NCBI RefSeq assembly: GCF_037113525.1
Contig: NZ_CP146963.1
Span: forward strand, 3,038,001 to 3,102,000
Reading direction: 5' to 3'
Length of the DNA: 64,000 nt
Source of the DNA: Butyrivibrio fibrisolvens
GTDB taxonomy: Bacteria; Bacillota; Clostridia; Lachnospirales; Lachnospiraceae
The position numbers and the translations under genes are program-made. Under the pieces are notes generated by a model. That model did not search any database. It worked only from the letters and a program-made list of their open reading frames with translations, and was not told where the DNA came from. Positions 17,870-27,065 of the stretch are shown here, one piece after another. Positions within the stretch are counted from its first letter, which is position 1; each line of letters opens with the position of its first letter.

Positions 17870-18799
17870 TCAAAACAGATCAAGCGAACTGTCCAGATAT
17901 ATTTCTTCTCTAACCTTAAGCTGATATTCAGGCTTAGTCATGTAGTATAGGATAAACTCAAGAAGTATTGCACTGCCAAGGCTACGACCTTCAATTTTAT
18001 AGTTTGAAAAGCCGGCAGGCATATATACTTTTTGAATAGAATCTATACCAATAAAAGCAGGGTTCTTCATTGCATCCGAGAATCTGTAACCTCTATCAGA
18101 AGTTGGTGATACGCAGACATGATCTTCGCAGTCCATGCCAAGAGCTTTCATGCTGACATTCTTATAGCAGTTCTTCCTGTCATAACAATCGAACCAGCAA
18201 CATTCATTACAAAGGAATTCCACCTTTTCTTTCTGCTTATCAGAAAGCGACTTTAATCTATCCAGCTCTTTGTTAAGTCTGAAATCAGGAACAACATATT
18301 TGAATTCACTACGATCAATCTCTTTTACCAATTCATCAAAATCAGTGATAACCTTAGTTGTAGACGACACAAAATAAAATCCCGGATAATTCTTTGCAAT
18401 ATGATCAAGAAGAAGGTCCAAATGTATGATTACCCCATTCTGAACTTCTCCACCATCTTCAAACATAGAACACAAAGCATTACATCTTTTATCCGAAAGG
18501 TGTTTTTCTTCCAACATGGAATTACTGAATGTCAGGCGTGACGATATGCCATATTCTTGCATAAGAGCTACTACATCTTCAGCTCTGGCGTCACCAAATC
18601 CAACTCTACCGCCGCCCCATATGCAGTCAGCAGGTGCGCCGTAGATTGAGCCTATATCGCACCAGTTGTAGAAGTATTCTCTATGCTCCTTGAACAGAGG
18701 CAAGAATGCTTTATAGAATTCATAAAATTCAAACAGGCCCGGAAGATGGTAAAAAGCAGTTATCTTCTCTTCCGAGTCTGCACAATTTTTATCATTCAT
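17870..18799 (-). CDS. Uncharacterised protein resembling U32-type TIM-barrel proteins
   Basis: A 309-residue soluble protein, not confidently assigned. ARAEDVVALMQEYGISSRLTFS resembles beta-alpha units of peptidase U32-like barrels. The Cys cluster near residues 200-215 (LCNECCWFDCYDRKNCY) has the position and spacing style of the U32 metal/Cys region. It starts 26 nt after the flippase gene with AGGA 6 nt before the ATG, so the two are probably cotranscribed. U32 membership is an inference. Confidence 0.5.
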   Translation of the reverse strand: MNDKNCADSEEKITAFYHLPGLFEFYEFYKAFLPLFKEHREYFYNWCDIGSIYGAPADCIWGGGRVGFGDARAEDVVALMQEYGISSRLTFSNSMLEEKHLSDKRCNALCSMFEDGGEVQNGVIIHLDLLLDHIAKNYPGFYFVSSTTKVITDFDELVKEIDRSEFKYVVPDFRLNKELDRLKSLSDKQKEKVEFLCNECCWFDCYDRKNCYKNVSMKALGMDCEDHVCVSPTSDRGYRFSDAMKNPAFIGIDSIQKVYMPAGFSNYKIEGRSLGSAILLEFILYYMTKPEYQLKVREEIYLDSSLDLF

Positions 18800-18825
18800 T
18801 AATTATCCTATTATTCCCTATCTTT

Positions 18826-20484
18826 TTATAAGAGCTTCACGCTCTTCAATACGCCAATAACCTTAGTTCCCTTAGGAAGACTCCTAAGCACTTCCTCCGT
18901 AATAGTTCCGCTCTTAACAAGAACTGCCGCATATGTCAGCGCGCCTATTCCTATTGCAAAAGCAGTCGCAACAAGGTTCACAAGATAGTTAACCTCAGAC
19001 ATTCCGCCAAAAGGAAGTGTAAGAACAAAATAAACAACAAATGCCGCGATGCCCATCACTACTGCCGCTACGAAAGGCATGATGTAGATCGCTTTAGTGT
19101 CAAGGTTAAGACCAAGTCTTTTTCTACAGGAAATATCATTAAGTACAAAAAGGATAAATGCGTATATAACTCTGGTGATCACAAGACTCATGTTATCAAG
19201 TGGTGTTGCAACCAGAATCAAAACAAGTATAGCTGTCTGAGCCACAAGTGCTATAGTTGCGTTTATAACAGGCACCATGAGCTTACCGGTTCCCTGAAGC
19301 ACAGAGTTAGTAATGGTTGACTGTGAATAAAAGATTACAGTCAGCGCCAGGCCTGCAAGAAGAAAAGCCGCCTGGTTAAGTGATCCTCTTTGCGGGAAAA
19401 GAATCATCGTAACAGGTCTTGCAAGTGCGATAAGTCCTATAGCTGACGGAATTGCAACAAGCATAGATACGCGGATAACTTTAGTTGCTATCGCCTTTGA
19501 TTCCTCTTTTTCTCCCTTGATGAACTTGGCTGAGATGCTTGGGATCATGGCAGATGCCATAGCTGATGCCATAGCGATCGGGATCGTTGTAATAGTAAGG
19601 GCTTTACCTGCATATATTCCGTACAAGGATGCAGTATCAGATTCCTCAAGTCCTCTGACACCCATCATGAAGGCATAAAAGATCTTCTGATTAATGTTAG
19701 GTGTGATGTTATAAAGAACTGTACTAAACAGAAACGGCATAACAACAAGGACAATCTGACGGATTATAGTATAGGTATCCTCTACCTCTCCATTATCGCT
19801 AGCGACCTTTTTTCTCACACTGTTTCTATTTACATAGTATACAAAGATCATGAATACAAGCGCTGTAAGTACGCCCGCACCGGTACCAAGAGCACTTCCT
19901 GCCGCGCCGTAGATCGCAGGATTAACGCTCGGATCCGTAGCCATCTTAGAAATTGCAATATTAGTAAGAACAAACGCAGCCAGAATACTTACAACAGCAT
20001 TGATGACCTGCTCAGCGATCTGAGATATAGATGTTGGCACCATCGTCCTGTGCGCCTGGAAATATCCGCGCAGAACTCCAAGAGGTCCATACAAAAGAAC
20101 TGTAGGTCCGAACACCCTAAGAACATACGCGCCGCCCTCTCCTACAAGGAATCTGGCGCATACCATAAGAAGCACTCCGCAAAAAGTACCTGAAACACCT
20201 ACAAATATAAGCGCACACTGAAAAAGCTTCTGCGCACTCTTGTACTGTCCCAGCGCAAACTTCTGAGACATAACCTTGGAAATAGCTGAAGGGATACTGT
20301 ATGACGCTATCATAAGGGCAGTAATATACCAGTTGTATGCAGCATTATAATATCCGTTACCCTCATCTCCTATAATAGAAGTAAGAGGACTCTTATACAA
20401 AAGACCTATAATTCTAACAATGATACCCGCCGCAGCCAGTATTCCTGCCTGTTTTAAAATTCCGTTACTACTCTTTTCTCCCAT
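18826..20484 (-). CDS. MOP-superfamily polysaccharide/lipid flippase (SpoVB/YtgP/MurJ-like)
   Basis: A 552-residue integral membrane protein with about 14 hydrophobic segments. It begins KQAGILAAAGIIVRIIGLLYK and has GYYNAAYNWY near residue 45, typical of the oligosaccharidyl-lipid flippase group including SpoVB and YtgP. Members move lipid-linked cell-wall or polysaccharide precursors across the membrane. The substrate here is unknown. The ribosome site is weak, and the short leader holds an AGTCTCTT/AAGAGACT hairpin (20515-20537). Confidence 0.85.
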   Translation of the reverse strand: MGEKSSNGILKQAGILAAAGIIVRIIGLLYKSPLTSIIGDEGNGYYNAAYNWYITALMIASYSIPSAISKVMSQKFALGQYKSAQKLFQCALIFVGVSGTFCGVLLMVCARFLVGEGGAYVLRVFGPTVLLYGPLGVLRGYFQAHRTMVPTSISQIAEQVINAVVSILAAFVLTNIAISKMATDPSVNPAIYGAAGSALGTGAGVLTALVFMIFVYYVNRNSVRKKVASDNGEVEDTYTIIRQIVLVVMPFLFSTVLYNITPNINQKIFYAFMMGVRGLEESDTASLYGIYAGKALTITTIPIAMASAMASAMIPSISAKFIKGEKEESKAIATKVIRVSMLVAIPSAIGLIALARPVTMILFPQRGSLNQAAFLLAGLALTVIFYSQSTITNSVLQGTGKLMVPVINATIALVAQTAILVLILVATPLDNMSLVITRVIYAFILFVLNDISCRKRLGLNLDTKAIYIMPFVAAVVMGIAAFVVYFVLTLPFGGMSEVNYLVNLVATAFAIGIGALTYAAVLVKSGTITEEVLRSLPKGTKVIGVLKSVKLL

Positions 20485-20553
20485 GGTGAAACAATCTTCT
20501 TTCTATATAACTAAAGTCTCTTCCCTTAAAAGAGACTAATATCTTCCTCACGT

Positions 20554-20582
20554 AGTATATAATCAAACCGCATATATGACAA
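20554..20582 (-). promoter_or_regulatory. SigA-type promoter of the flippase operon
   Basis: Minus strand: -35 TTGTCA (20582-20577), 17-nt spacer, -10 TATACT (20559-20554). An 8-bp hairpin in the leader begins about 17 nt downstream of the -10. Confidence 0.75.
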
Positions 20583-20637
20583 GTTTACCCGCCTAACCCA
20601 GGCATCCATCTACGTTCCCCATCCCACAACGAAAAAA

Positions 20638-20668
20638 GCGGTGCAAAGCCCTTCCGGCCCTGCACCGC
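20638..20668 (-). terminator. Intrinsic terminator of glgA
   Basis: Stem GCGGTGCA/TGCACCGC with further GC pairing inside, followed on the minus strand by TTTTTTCG. It lies 25 nt after the glgA stop. Confidence 0.92.
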
Positions 20669-20693
20669 ACATCTTTAACCAATATATCTTTTC

Positions 20694-22139
20694 TCAAGGT
20701 CTGAGCCAGTCGTACATCTCCTGATACTTGTTAGCAGATACCTTCCAGCTGAAGTCAACCGCCATAGCCCTGTCGATCATCTTGTTCCACTCGCGCTTGT
20801 TGTCATAGTACAGCGCCTCTGCAGTTCTGACCGTCTGCATCATCTCGTGAGCATTATAATTGGTGAAGGAAAAACCTGTACCTGTGCTTTCGAACTTGTT
20901 ATACGGCTGAACAGTATCCTTAAGACCACCTGTCTCACGCACGATAGGAAGAGTTCCATATCTAAGAGACATAAGCTGAGAAAGTCCGCAAGGCTCAAAG
21001 AGTGACGGCATAAGGAAGGCATCACTTGCAGCATAGATCTTGTGTGACAGGGCTTCTGAATAATAGATGTTAGCAGAAACCTTATCGCCATACTTCCATG
21101 CAAAGTGACGGAACATATTCTCGTACTGCTCTGTACCTGTTCCAAGGATTACGAACTGAACCGCATCCTGGCACATCTCGTCCATAACGCAGCTGATAAG
21201 ATCGAATCCCTTCTGATCAGTAAGTCTTGAAACAACACCGATCATCATGATCTTGTCATCCTCTGCAAGACCCAGTTCCTTCTGAAGCGCGCGCTTATTG
21301 CGAATCTTCTCCTTACGGAAGTTTATAGCATCATATTTATAATCGATATACTTATCAGTTGAAGGATTGAACTCTTCATAATCAATACCGTTAACGATAC
21401 CACGAAGATCATTCTCTCTTGATTTAAGAAGACCGTTAAGACCCTCGCCATAGAACTCAGTCTTGATCTCCTCTGCATAAGTTTCTGATACAGTCGTAAT
21501 AGCGTCAGCGTACACGATACCGCCCTTTAAAAGGTCAGCGTCGCCGAACATTTCAAGCTTGTCCGGTGTGAAAAAATAATCCGGAAGACCTGTAAGATCC
21601 TTGACCACCTTCTTGTCCCATCTTCCCTGGAACTTAAGATTGTGTATAGTCATGATAGTCTTCATGCTGCGATAGAACTCATTGGCCTGGAAACGTTCCT
21701 TAAGATATACAGGAACAAGACCTGTCTGCCAGTCATGACAGTGAACGATATCCGGATGAAATTCTACTACAGGTAAAATAGAAAGAGCTGCCTTGGAGAA
21801 GAATGCAAACTTCTCAATCTCGAACTTAACATCGTCTCCATAAGGTTTGAAACCATTGAAATAATATTCGTTATCTATGAAATAATAGATGATGCCGTTA
21901 ACCTGTGCCTTAAAAATTCCTACATATTCTCTTTTCCAGTGGAAATCCATATAGAAATTAGTGACATACTCAAGCTTCTCCGTCATCTCCTTAGACATGC
22001 ATGCATACTTGGGCATTACGATCCTGACGTCGAAATATCTGCGATCGATATCGCGGGGAAGAGAACCTACAACGTCAGCAAGACCACCTGTTTTAATGAA
22101 AGGAACGCCTTCAGATGCTACGAAAAGAATATTCTTCAT
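20694..22139 (-). CDS. glgA: Glycogen synthase (GT5, ADP-glucose type)
   Basis: A 481-residue bacterial glycogen/starch synthase that extends alpha-1,4-glucan using ADP-glucose. The N-terminal KTGGLADVVGSLP (residues 17-29) binds the nucleotide sugar. HDWQTGLVPVYLK and the C-terminal SLFEPCGLSQL near 375 are GT5 signatures. Length is normal. No other glycogen gene is adjacent. AAAGGAAG lies about 12 nt before the ATG, a somewhat long spacing. Confidence 0.95.
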   Translation of the reverse strand: MKNILFVASEGVPFIKTGGLADVVGSLPRDIDRRYFDVRIVMPKYACMSKEMTEKLEYVTNFYMDFHWKREYVGIFKAQVNGIIYYFIDNEYYFNGFKPYGDDVKFEIEKFAFFSKAALSILPVVEFHPDIVHCHDWQTGLVPVYLKERFQANEFYRSMKTIMTIHNLKFQGRWDKKVVKDLTGLPDYFFTPDKLEMFGDADLLKGGIVYADAITTVSETYAEEIKTEFYGEGLNGLLKSRENDLRGIVNGIDYEEFNPSTDKYIDYKYDAINFRKEKIRNKRALQKELGLAEDDKIMMIGVVSRLTDQKGFDLISCVMDEMCQDAVQFVILGTGTEQYENMFRHFAWKYGDKVSANIYYSEALSHKIYAASDAFLMPSLFEPCGLSQLMSLRYGTLPIVRETGGLKDTVQPYNKFESTGTGFSFTNYNAHEMMQTVRTAEALYYDNKREWNKMIDRAMAVDFSWKVSANKYQEMYDWLRP

Positions 22140-22190
22140 GATTAAATGTACTTCCTTTCTGATGATATCTCTTTATCTTTTTATCTATAC

Positions 22191-22219
22191 ATTATATCAC
22201 ACACTATTATTAGCCACAA
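22191..22219 (-). promoter_or_regulatory. SigA-type promoter of glgA
   Basis: Minus strand: -35 TTGTGG (22219-22214), 17-nt spacer, -10 TATAAT (22196-22191), about 50 nt before glgA. Confidence 0.78.
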
Positions 22220-22604
22220 AGCAAAGAATCATCATCTTTTATTTACAAAATCTACAAAATTTACTGACAAGAAAAATATTTTTAACCGATATTTTTAAAA
22301 TTTTCTCATCTACAATATCATTTATACTTATGCTAAAATTATTTTTGTAAAAAACAGCCAATTAGTTCAGGATAAAGTCCATTTTATCGAGCAATTGGTC
22401 CAATACGTACACTAAAGCAATAAATTTTTAACTATATTATTATCAGCAGTATTGATGCATATTTCATATTTTGCGAACGATTTGAACTACTACTGACCAA
22501 CGTTCAATATTATTTTTTATACAATTATCATTATTTCGATTGTTTTAAAAATGTAATTTCGTGCGAATTCATTTTATATTTACTTTTTGTTCACATTTTG
22601 TTCA

Positions 22605-22815
22605 TATAAGTCAGATATCATAAATTTATCGGAAGTGTTTTTAAATACTTCTGACTCCCCCAATAAAACTTTTTTCATACCGGGTCGTTCGGTTCCCCGC
22701 CGAGCGGCCCCTCCTCCCAAAAGAACAGCCGAAAGGCTTTTATTTTTTGAATATAGACAATAGACGGTATACCAAGAGCAGGATAGGTCAAGAGCTTCAC
22801 AGCTCTTATTTTTTT
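22605..22815 (+). ncRNA. Candidate C-rich small regulatory RNA
   Basis: This stretch has no convincing gene but a chain of plus-strand RNA signals. Hairpin CGGAAGT/ACTTCTG is at 22630-22653. A strong 11-bp hairpin GGGTCGTTCGG/CCGAGCGGCCC (22682-22692/22700-22710) pairs completely only on the plus strand, where it uses G-U pairs, and presents UUCCCC in its loop. Single-stranded CCCCC, UUCCCC and CCUCCUCCC could bind Shine-Dalgarno sequences. AGCC-GAAA-GGCT plus a T-run (22728-22748) and AAGAGCT/AGCTCTT plus seven T (22790-22815) can terminate it. The promoter is unclear (TATAAG at 22605-22610). This resembles Gram-positive C-rich-motif sRNAs such as RsaE. The upstream part of the gap (22220-22580) shows nothing recognisable. 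Confidence 0.5.
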
Positions 22816-22820
22816 GCCAA

Positions 22821-22873
22821 AAAAGGACTCCCAGGAAGTGATCAAGAAGATCAGACATCCTGAGAGTCCTTTT
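22821..22873 (-). terminator. Intrinsic terminator of the flavodoxin gene
   Basis: Stem AAAAGGACTC/GAGTCCTTTT with further pairing inside (CAGGA/TCCTG, ATC/GAT). The minus strand ends in TTTTTTGG. Confidence 0.85.
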
Positions 22874-22943
22874 CTTTGTTGGTTAAAAACAGGTTACAAG
22901 GAGATGTTCTTCATAATAATGAAGGGCATTTCCAATAGAACAC

Positions 22944-23366
22944 TCAAGCAAGAGCTCTGCCAAGACCTTTGCAGGCTTCAACAGCTTCATCGTCAGGAGC
23001 GTTGTTAGCCAGGACGCTATCACATGCAAGGTTTGCACCAACTCCTTTTGCATCGGCTTCCCAAAGGCGCATCCACTCTCCGTCTCCCCAGCCGTATGAA
23101 CCAAAGAGCGCGATCTTTTTACCAGAAAGAGAACCCTTAACATCTTCGAACATAGGATCGAACACGCTCTCTTCAAGCTGTTCAGCACCCATTGCAGGGC
23201 ATCCAAACGCAATTGCGTCATACTCTGCAACGTTGTCCTTAGAAAACTGATCTGCAGGGATGATCTTAACTTCAGCACCTGTAGCTGATGCGCCGTCTGA
23301 AACTGCCTGCGCCATTGCTGCTGTATTTCCTGTACCACTCCAATAAACCACTGCTACTTTTGACAT
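22944..23366 (-). CDS. Flavodoxin
   Basis: A 140-residue short-chain flavodoxin, an FMN electron carrier that often replaces ferredoxin under iron limitation. The FMN phosphate loop is WSGTGNTAAMA at residues 9-19, GCPAMGAEQLEE follows, and FGSYGWGDGEWM near 85 forms the isoalloxazine loop. I start at the ATG at 23366 (MSKVAVVYW), with GGAG about 10 nt and AAGG 3 nt upstream. An in-frame extension to 23432 is unlike the family. It lies downstream of the DUF3793 gene and a Fur-type box, consistent with iron control. Confidence 0.93.
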   Translation of the reverse strand: MSKVAVVYWSGTGNTAAMAQAVSDGASATGAEVKIIPADQFSKDNVAEYDAIAFGCPAMGAEQLEESVFDPMFEDVKGSLSGKKIALFGSYGWGDGEWMRLWEADAKGVGANLACDSVLANNAPDDEAVEACKGLGRALA

Positions 23367-23461
23367 AACCTTATGTCTCCTTTCATTATTACGTAATATT
23401 GATAAGTTGAACGTATTTTTAGAAATCCCCACTACCAGCGAATTTCCTCGAATATGTCGTT

Positions 23462-24019
23462 TTATATCTTAACTGCGAGCTTGGAAAGCTTAGTCCCCTT
23501 ATTCCACTCGCGGCAATAGATATCAGTACATTTGCTGAAAGACTCAAACCGCTTCCTGGCAGCCTGCTCATCCCCATACACCTTCCAGGTCCCCACACAC
23601 TTGCAGCCATCCGGATCTTCAATGAATCCCTTCACATCTTCCGGCGGATAACTTAGGAAAAGACCTATCTCATGAGGAAAAACTTCCCTAGATTTACAAC
23701 TGCGAAGCCTCTTAATAAGCTCCATCATGCAGGACGTATACTCTCTTCCCGCATATCCTGCAGCATCAAGGATCTCGCGTGCCTTATTATCTTTTAAATC
23801 TCTTTGGAGAAAAGAAGGTCTGAAAACATAGACAAGAACTCTTCCTTTGTGAAATCTAAGAGGATAGATGCACAGTCCTTTTGGGACCAGCTCATCATTT
23901 AGCGCCCTGATCTCTTCCATGGTCTTTTCTTTAGACTCATATGGAATGGACATAAGATTCCCAGTCTTAAGCCCCGCAAGCGTTGGCGCCCCATAATAGA
24001 CAATCTCTTTTTCAGACAT
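23462..24019 (-). CDS. DUF3793 family protein
   Basis: A 185-residue DUF3793 protein of unknown function. The family is common in Clostridia beside iron-transport or flavodoxin genes. Family-like features are the TLAGLKTGNL start, KGLCIYPLRFHKGRVLVYVFRP near 50-70, and the HEIGLFLSYPPEDVKGFI motif near 120, followed by CKCVGTWKVYGDE. I start at the ATG at 24019 (MSEKEIVYY), with GGAGG 4 nt upstream. Cotranscription with the flavodoxin gene 95 nt downstream is likely. Confidence 0.85.
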   Translation of the reverse strand: MSEKEIVYYGAPTLAGLKTGNLMSIPYESKEKTMEEIRALNDELVPKGLCIYPLRFHKGRVLVYVFRPSFLQRDLKDNKAREILDAAGYAGREYTSCMMELIKRLRSCKSREVFPHEIGLFLSYPPEDVKGFIEDPDGCKCVGTWKVYGDEQAARKRFESFSKCTDIYCREWNKGTKLSKLAVKI

Positions 24020-24075
24020 AGCTCCTCCCTGTGATAATCCCGGCCTCCGGGAAACTAGCATTCCCTTAAACGCCT

Positions 24076-24109
24076 GTGTTAGCTTTAACTAATTAGCAAT
24101 TGCTAACAC
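24076..24109. promoter_or_regulatory. Nested palindromes in the DUF3793 leader
   Basis: GTGTTAGC (24076-24083) and GCTAACAC (24102-24109) are inverse complements. Inside the right half is a perfect 14-bp palindrome TTAGCAATTGCTAA (24093-24106). It lies between the predicted transcript start and the DUF3793 ATG and could be a second operator or an RNA hairpin. The TTAG...CTAA shape recalls DtxR/IdeR-type sites, which is an inference. Confidence 0.5.
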
Positions 24110-24150
24110 GTGGTTAAAAAATGTGGTCAGCGATTAAACTGGCCGTATTT

Positions 24151-24179
24151 ACAATACTAATTTTGAGAATGATTGTCAA
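24151..24179 (-). promoter_or_regulatory. Promoter overlapped by a Fur-type box, upstream of DUF3793-flavodoxin
   Basis: Minus strand: -35 TTGACA (24179-24174), 17-nt spacer, -10 TATTGT (24156-24151). The -35 lies inside TTGAGAATGATTGTCAA (24163-24179 on the plus strand), which matches the 7-1-7 Fur pattern TGATAAT-N-ATTATCA at 12 of 14 positions. A bound repressor would block the promoter. Confidence 0.7.
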
Positions 24180-24252
24180 GTTCATTTACGCAAAAATATT
24201 TATCTTATTACAATCACTCATATTTAAAAAACTTCAAAATATAACCATTAAA

Positions 24253-24293
24253 AAAGGATTTTCGAGTCTATAAAAGTGACTCGAAAATCCTTT
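24253..24293 (-). terminator. Intrinsic terminator of rho
   Basis: A perfect 16-bp stem (24253-24268 with 24278-24293) and, on the minus strand, TTTTTTAATGG after the stem. Confidence 0.92.
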
Positions 24294-24331
24294 GCATTTT
24301 TTCATATTCAAAAGTTTTCCAGTTATGCAAT

Positions 24332-25891
24332 TTACAACATCTGCCTCTGGATCATACGCACAAACTCATGATTGTTACGCGTATGCGAGAACAGATTGAT
24401 AACCTGATCTACAGCGTTATCAGCCTTAAGTCCGTTGAAGCCCTTACGCATATGGTTAACTGCCTCAAGTTCATCCGGCATAAGCAAAAGGTCTTCTCTT
24501 CTTGTCGAAGACTTCGGAATATTGATAGCAGGGAAAATCCTTCTTTCCTGGAGCTTTCTGTCGAGGATCATTTCCATGTTACCGGTTCCCTTGAATTCCT
24601 CGTATACAACATCGTCCATCTTTGAACCAGTCTCGATAAGCGCTGTTGCAAGAATCGTAAGGCTTCCGCCCTCTCTCATATTTCTCGCTGCACCAAAGAA
24701 TCTCTTAGGCATATGAAGCGCTGCAGGATCAAGACCACCTGAAAGCGTACGGCCTGACGGCGGTACTACCTGGTTGTAGGCTCTAGTAAGTCTTGTGATG
24801 GAATCGATAAGGATCATAACGTCTTTCTTGTGCTCAACAAGACGCCTTGCACGCTCGATCGTCATCTCCGCAACTCTCGTGTGATGCTCAGGAAGCTCAT
24901 CGAATGTAGAGTAGATAACCTCAGCATTATCGCCAGTTATGGACTCCTTGATATCCGTAACTTCCTCAGGACGCTCATCTATCAAAAGAATAATAAGATG
25001 AATTTTAGGATAGTTCTTCTGGATAGACTTCGCAACGTCTTTTAACAGAGTGGTCTTACCGGCTTTAGGAGGCGAAACGATCATACCACGCTGGCCCTTA
25101 CCGATAGGACATATCAGATCCATGATACGCATGGCAATACTTCCGCCTTCGCGCTCAAGGGTAAGTTTTTCATTTGGGAAAATAGGTGTCATCTTCTGGA
25201 AGCTGGTTCTTGTAGCTGCCATCTCCGGAAGATATCCATTAACGAGATTTAGTTTAATAAGAGCACCAAACTTATCGTTACCTGTCTTCTCTCTGGCAAT
25301 GCCTTCAAGAATATCACCGGTACGAAGTCCAAGCTTTCTGATAAGCGCCGGAGCTACGTATACATCATTATCTCCGGGCAGATAGTTCTCGCATCTGATA
25401 AAGCCGAATCCATCAGGCATAACTTCAAGAATACCGGAAGCTGAAACTCCGGTTACTTCCTGAGGCTGCTCTGCTTCTTCCTTAGGTGCTTCTGCAGGCT
25501 TTTCCTTGTTTTCAGGCTTGCGGTCCTTGCCCTGTTCCTGACGTGTATCTTTTATAAATGGCTTATGCTTTTGACCATGTCCTTCATGATGACCGTTAGA
25601 AGGTGCTGCATCCTGAGCCTTTTTATTATCGGAAGATGCTTCACCGGCCTTCTGGCTGTCATCATTTGATACGATCTTAATCTGTGGTTTTGATTCTGGC
25701 TCAGCCTCTTTAGCCTTAGGGGCCGGTGCTTTGGTCTCTGCGGGTTTACCTGCTGCTGCCTCTTTCTGGTCAAGCTCAACCATAGCATCAATGATTTCTG
25801 ATTTCTTAAGAGTAGTCACTGATTTGATGCCGCGTATCTTGGCCAGTGCACGAAGATCAGGCAGTTTCAGAGTTTCATATCGCTCTCTCAT
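24332..25891 (-). CDS. rho: Transcription termination factor Rho
   Basis: A 519-residue hexameric RNA-dependent ATPase that ends transcription. It has the N-terminal Rho-N helix bundle (LKLPDLRALAKIRGIKSV), then an inserted Lys/Glu/Pro/Ala-rich segment (about residues 45-150) that lengthens the protein beyond the ~420 of E. coli. The cold-shock-like RNA-binding domain (GILEVMPDGFGFIR) follows, then Walker A PPKAGKTTLLK near 262, LIDERPEEVTD, and the Q-loop/R-loop region. GGAG is 4 nt before the ATG. A ~200-nt leader precedes it and may serve autoregulation. Confidence 0.97.
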   Translation of the reverse strand: MRERYETLKLPDLRALAKIRGIKSVTTLKKSEIIDAMVELDQKEAAAGKPAETKAPAPKAKEAEPESKPQIKIVSNDDSQKAGEASSDNKKAQDAAPSNGHHEGHGQKHKPFIKDTRQEQGKDRKPENKEKPAEAPKEEAEQPQEVTGVSASGILEVMPDGFGFIRCENYLPGDNDVYVAPALIRKLGLRTGDILEGIAREKTGNDKFGALIKLNLVNGYLPEMAATRTSFQKMTPIFPNEKLTLEREGGSIAMRIMDLICPIGKGQRGMIVSPPKAGKTTLLKDVAKSIQKNYPKIHLIILLIDERPEEVTDIKESITGDNAEVIYSTFDELPEHHTRVAEMTIERARRLVEHKKDVMILIDSITRLTRAYNQVVPPSGRTLSGGLDPAALHMPKRFFGAARNMREGGSLTILATALIETGSKMDDVVYEEFKGTGNMEMILDRKLQERRIFPAINIPKSSTRREDLLLMPDELEAVNHMRKGFNGLKADNAVDQVINLFSHTRNNHEFVRMIQRQML

Positions 25892-26110
25892 AAATCTCCT
25901 TTTTTATGATCATTGGAATTCTTATAGATGCCACAGAACATACGAAAGTAACTGAATAATAATTCCGTACATTCATATTATCGGATTATCGTTCGGATTC
26001 ATTAACAATTATGATGTGGGGATATTTGTATTAATGTTTAAGAATTAACTATATATTATAATATCACAATGCCGCTATAAAGTGGACATAATTTTAATAA
26101 TCGATCTCGG

Positions 26111-26926
26111 TTAATAATCGACCTTCATAAGGCACAGTCCCTGCGCCTTGGCTGTAGGGCCAGCCAACTTTCGATCTTTTGCTTCAAGAATCTCGCCGAC
26201 TCTTTGTGGAGTCATGTTTCCAAATCCAACTTCAAGGAGGGTTCCGGAAAGGATTCTTACCATGTTTTGGAGGAAGCCATTGCCATGGAAATACATTCTA
26301 ATGTAGGGGCCGTCTTTCTCGATTTCAATAGAATCCACGCATCGAACCGTGGATTTTTTCATGCGGGGATTGGCGCAAAAGCTTTTGAAATCGTGTGTAC
26401 CAATTAAATACTCAGCGGCTTGTCTCATCTTCTTGATGTCTGGATGCTGGTCAAGGACTGTTACGTACTTACGGTCGAAAACGGGTTTGCTGTCGCCATA
26501 GTAGCAGGTATATCTGTAGGTCTTGCCAAGGGCATTGTATCTGGCGTGGAATCGTTCGGAAGCATCCTTTAGGTCTTCAATTGCTATATCTTCTGGAAGG
26601 TATTGATTCATATAGCTTTGGATATCAGCAGCAGACATGGTGGTATCAAGATGCACATTTGCAACTTGTCCTAAAGCATGAACGCCGGCATCTGTACGGC
26701 CTGAAGCCATGAGCTTAACACCGGCTTCGTCAGCATTCTTTCCACCGGACTTATCTGTGCTGCCCTTTTCATCCCGATTAACATCATCAGATCTCTCTTC
26801 CTCGATCATCCTAGACAGAACTTTTTCGATTTTCCCCTGAATAGTCATATCTACTCCAGGCTGAGACTCCCACCCCTGGTATCTGGTGCCGTCGTATTTT
26901 ATTGTCATCTTGAAATTTCTTTTCAT
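26111..26926 (-). CDS. truA: tRNA pseudouridine(38-40) synthase TruA
   Basis: A 271-residue pseudouridine synthase acting on tRNA anticodon-stem positions 38-40. The catalytic Asp lies in ASGRTDAGVHALGQVA near residue 78. YDGTRYQGWE near 11-20 and FHARYNALGKTYRY are family motifs. I start at the ATG at 26926 (MKRNFKMTIKY), with GGGG 9 nt upstream. Between the first helix and the catalytic strand is a hydrophilic insertion, residues about 45-70 (26717-26794), rich in Asp, Lys, Ser and Gly, absent from typical TruA. Confidence 0.95.
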   Translation of the reverse strand: MKRNFKMTIKYDGTRYQGWESQPGVDMTIQGKIEKVLSRMIEEERSDDVNRDEKGSTDKSGGKNADEAGVKLMASGRTDAGVHALGQVANVHLDTTMSAADIQSYMNQYLPEDIAIEDLKDASERFHARYNALGKTYRYTCYYGDSKPVFDRKYVTVLDQHPDIKKMRQAAEYLIGTHDFKSFCANPRMKKSTVRCVDSIEIEKDGPYIRMYFHGNGFLQNMVRILSGTLLEVGFGNMTPQRVGEILEAKDRKLAGPTAKAQGLCLMKVDY

Positions 26927-27065
26927 TACTAATGTCCCCACATATTGTTTATGTTAATGCTTATTATCGATGCCTATCAATAATATTACTCTTATATTCT
27001 TCGCATTTATCAACTGACATCCCCAGGAATCCCCACGAACGAGCCCTTTTATATGCGAAGCCGCC

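Noticed and set aside
22580..22858. Minus-strand frame of 92 codons
   Set aside because: It runs through the GC-rich hairpin and terminators of the candidate sRNA, has no ribosome site and no recognisable domain.
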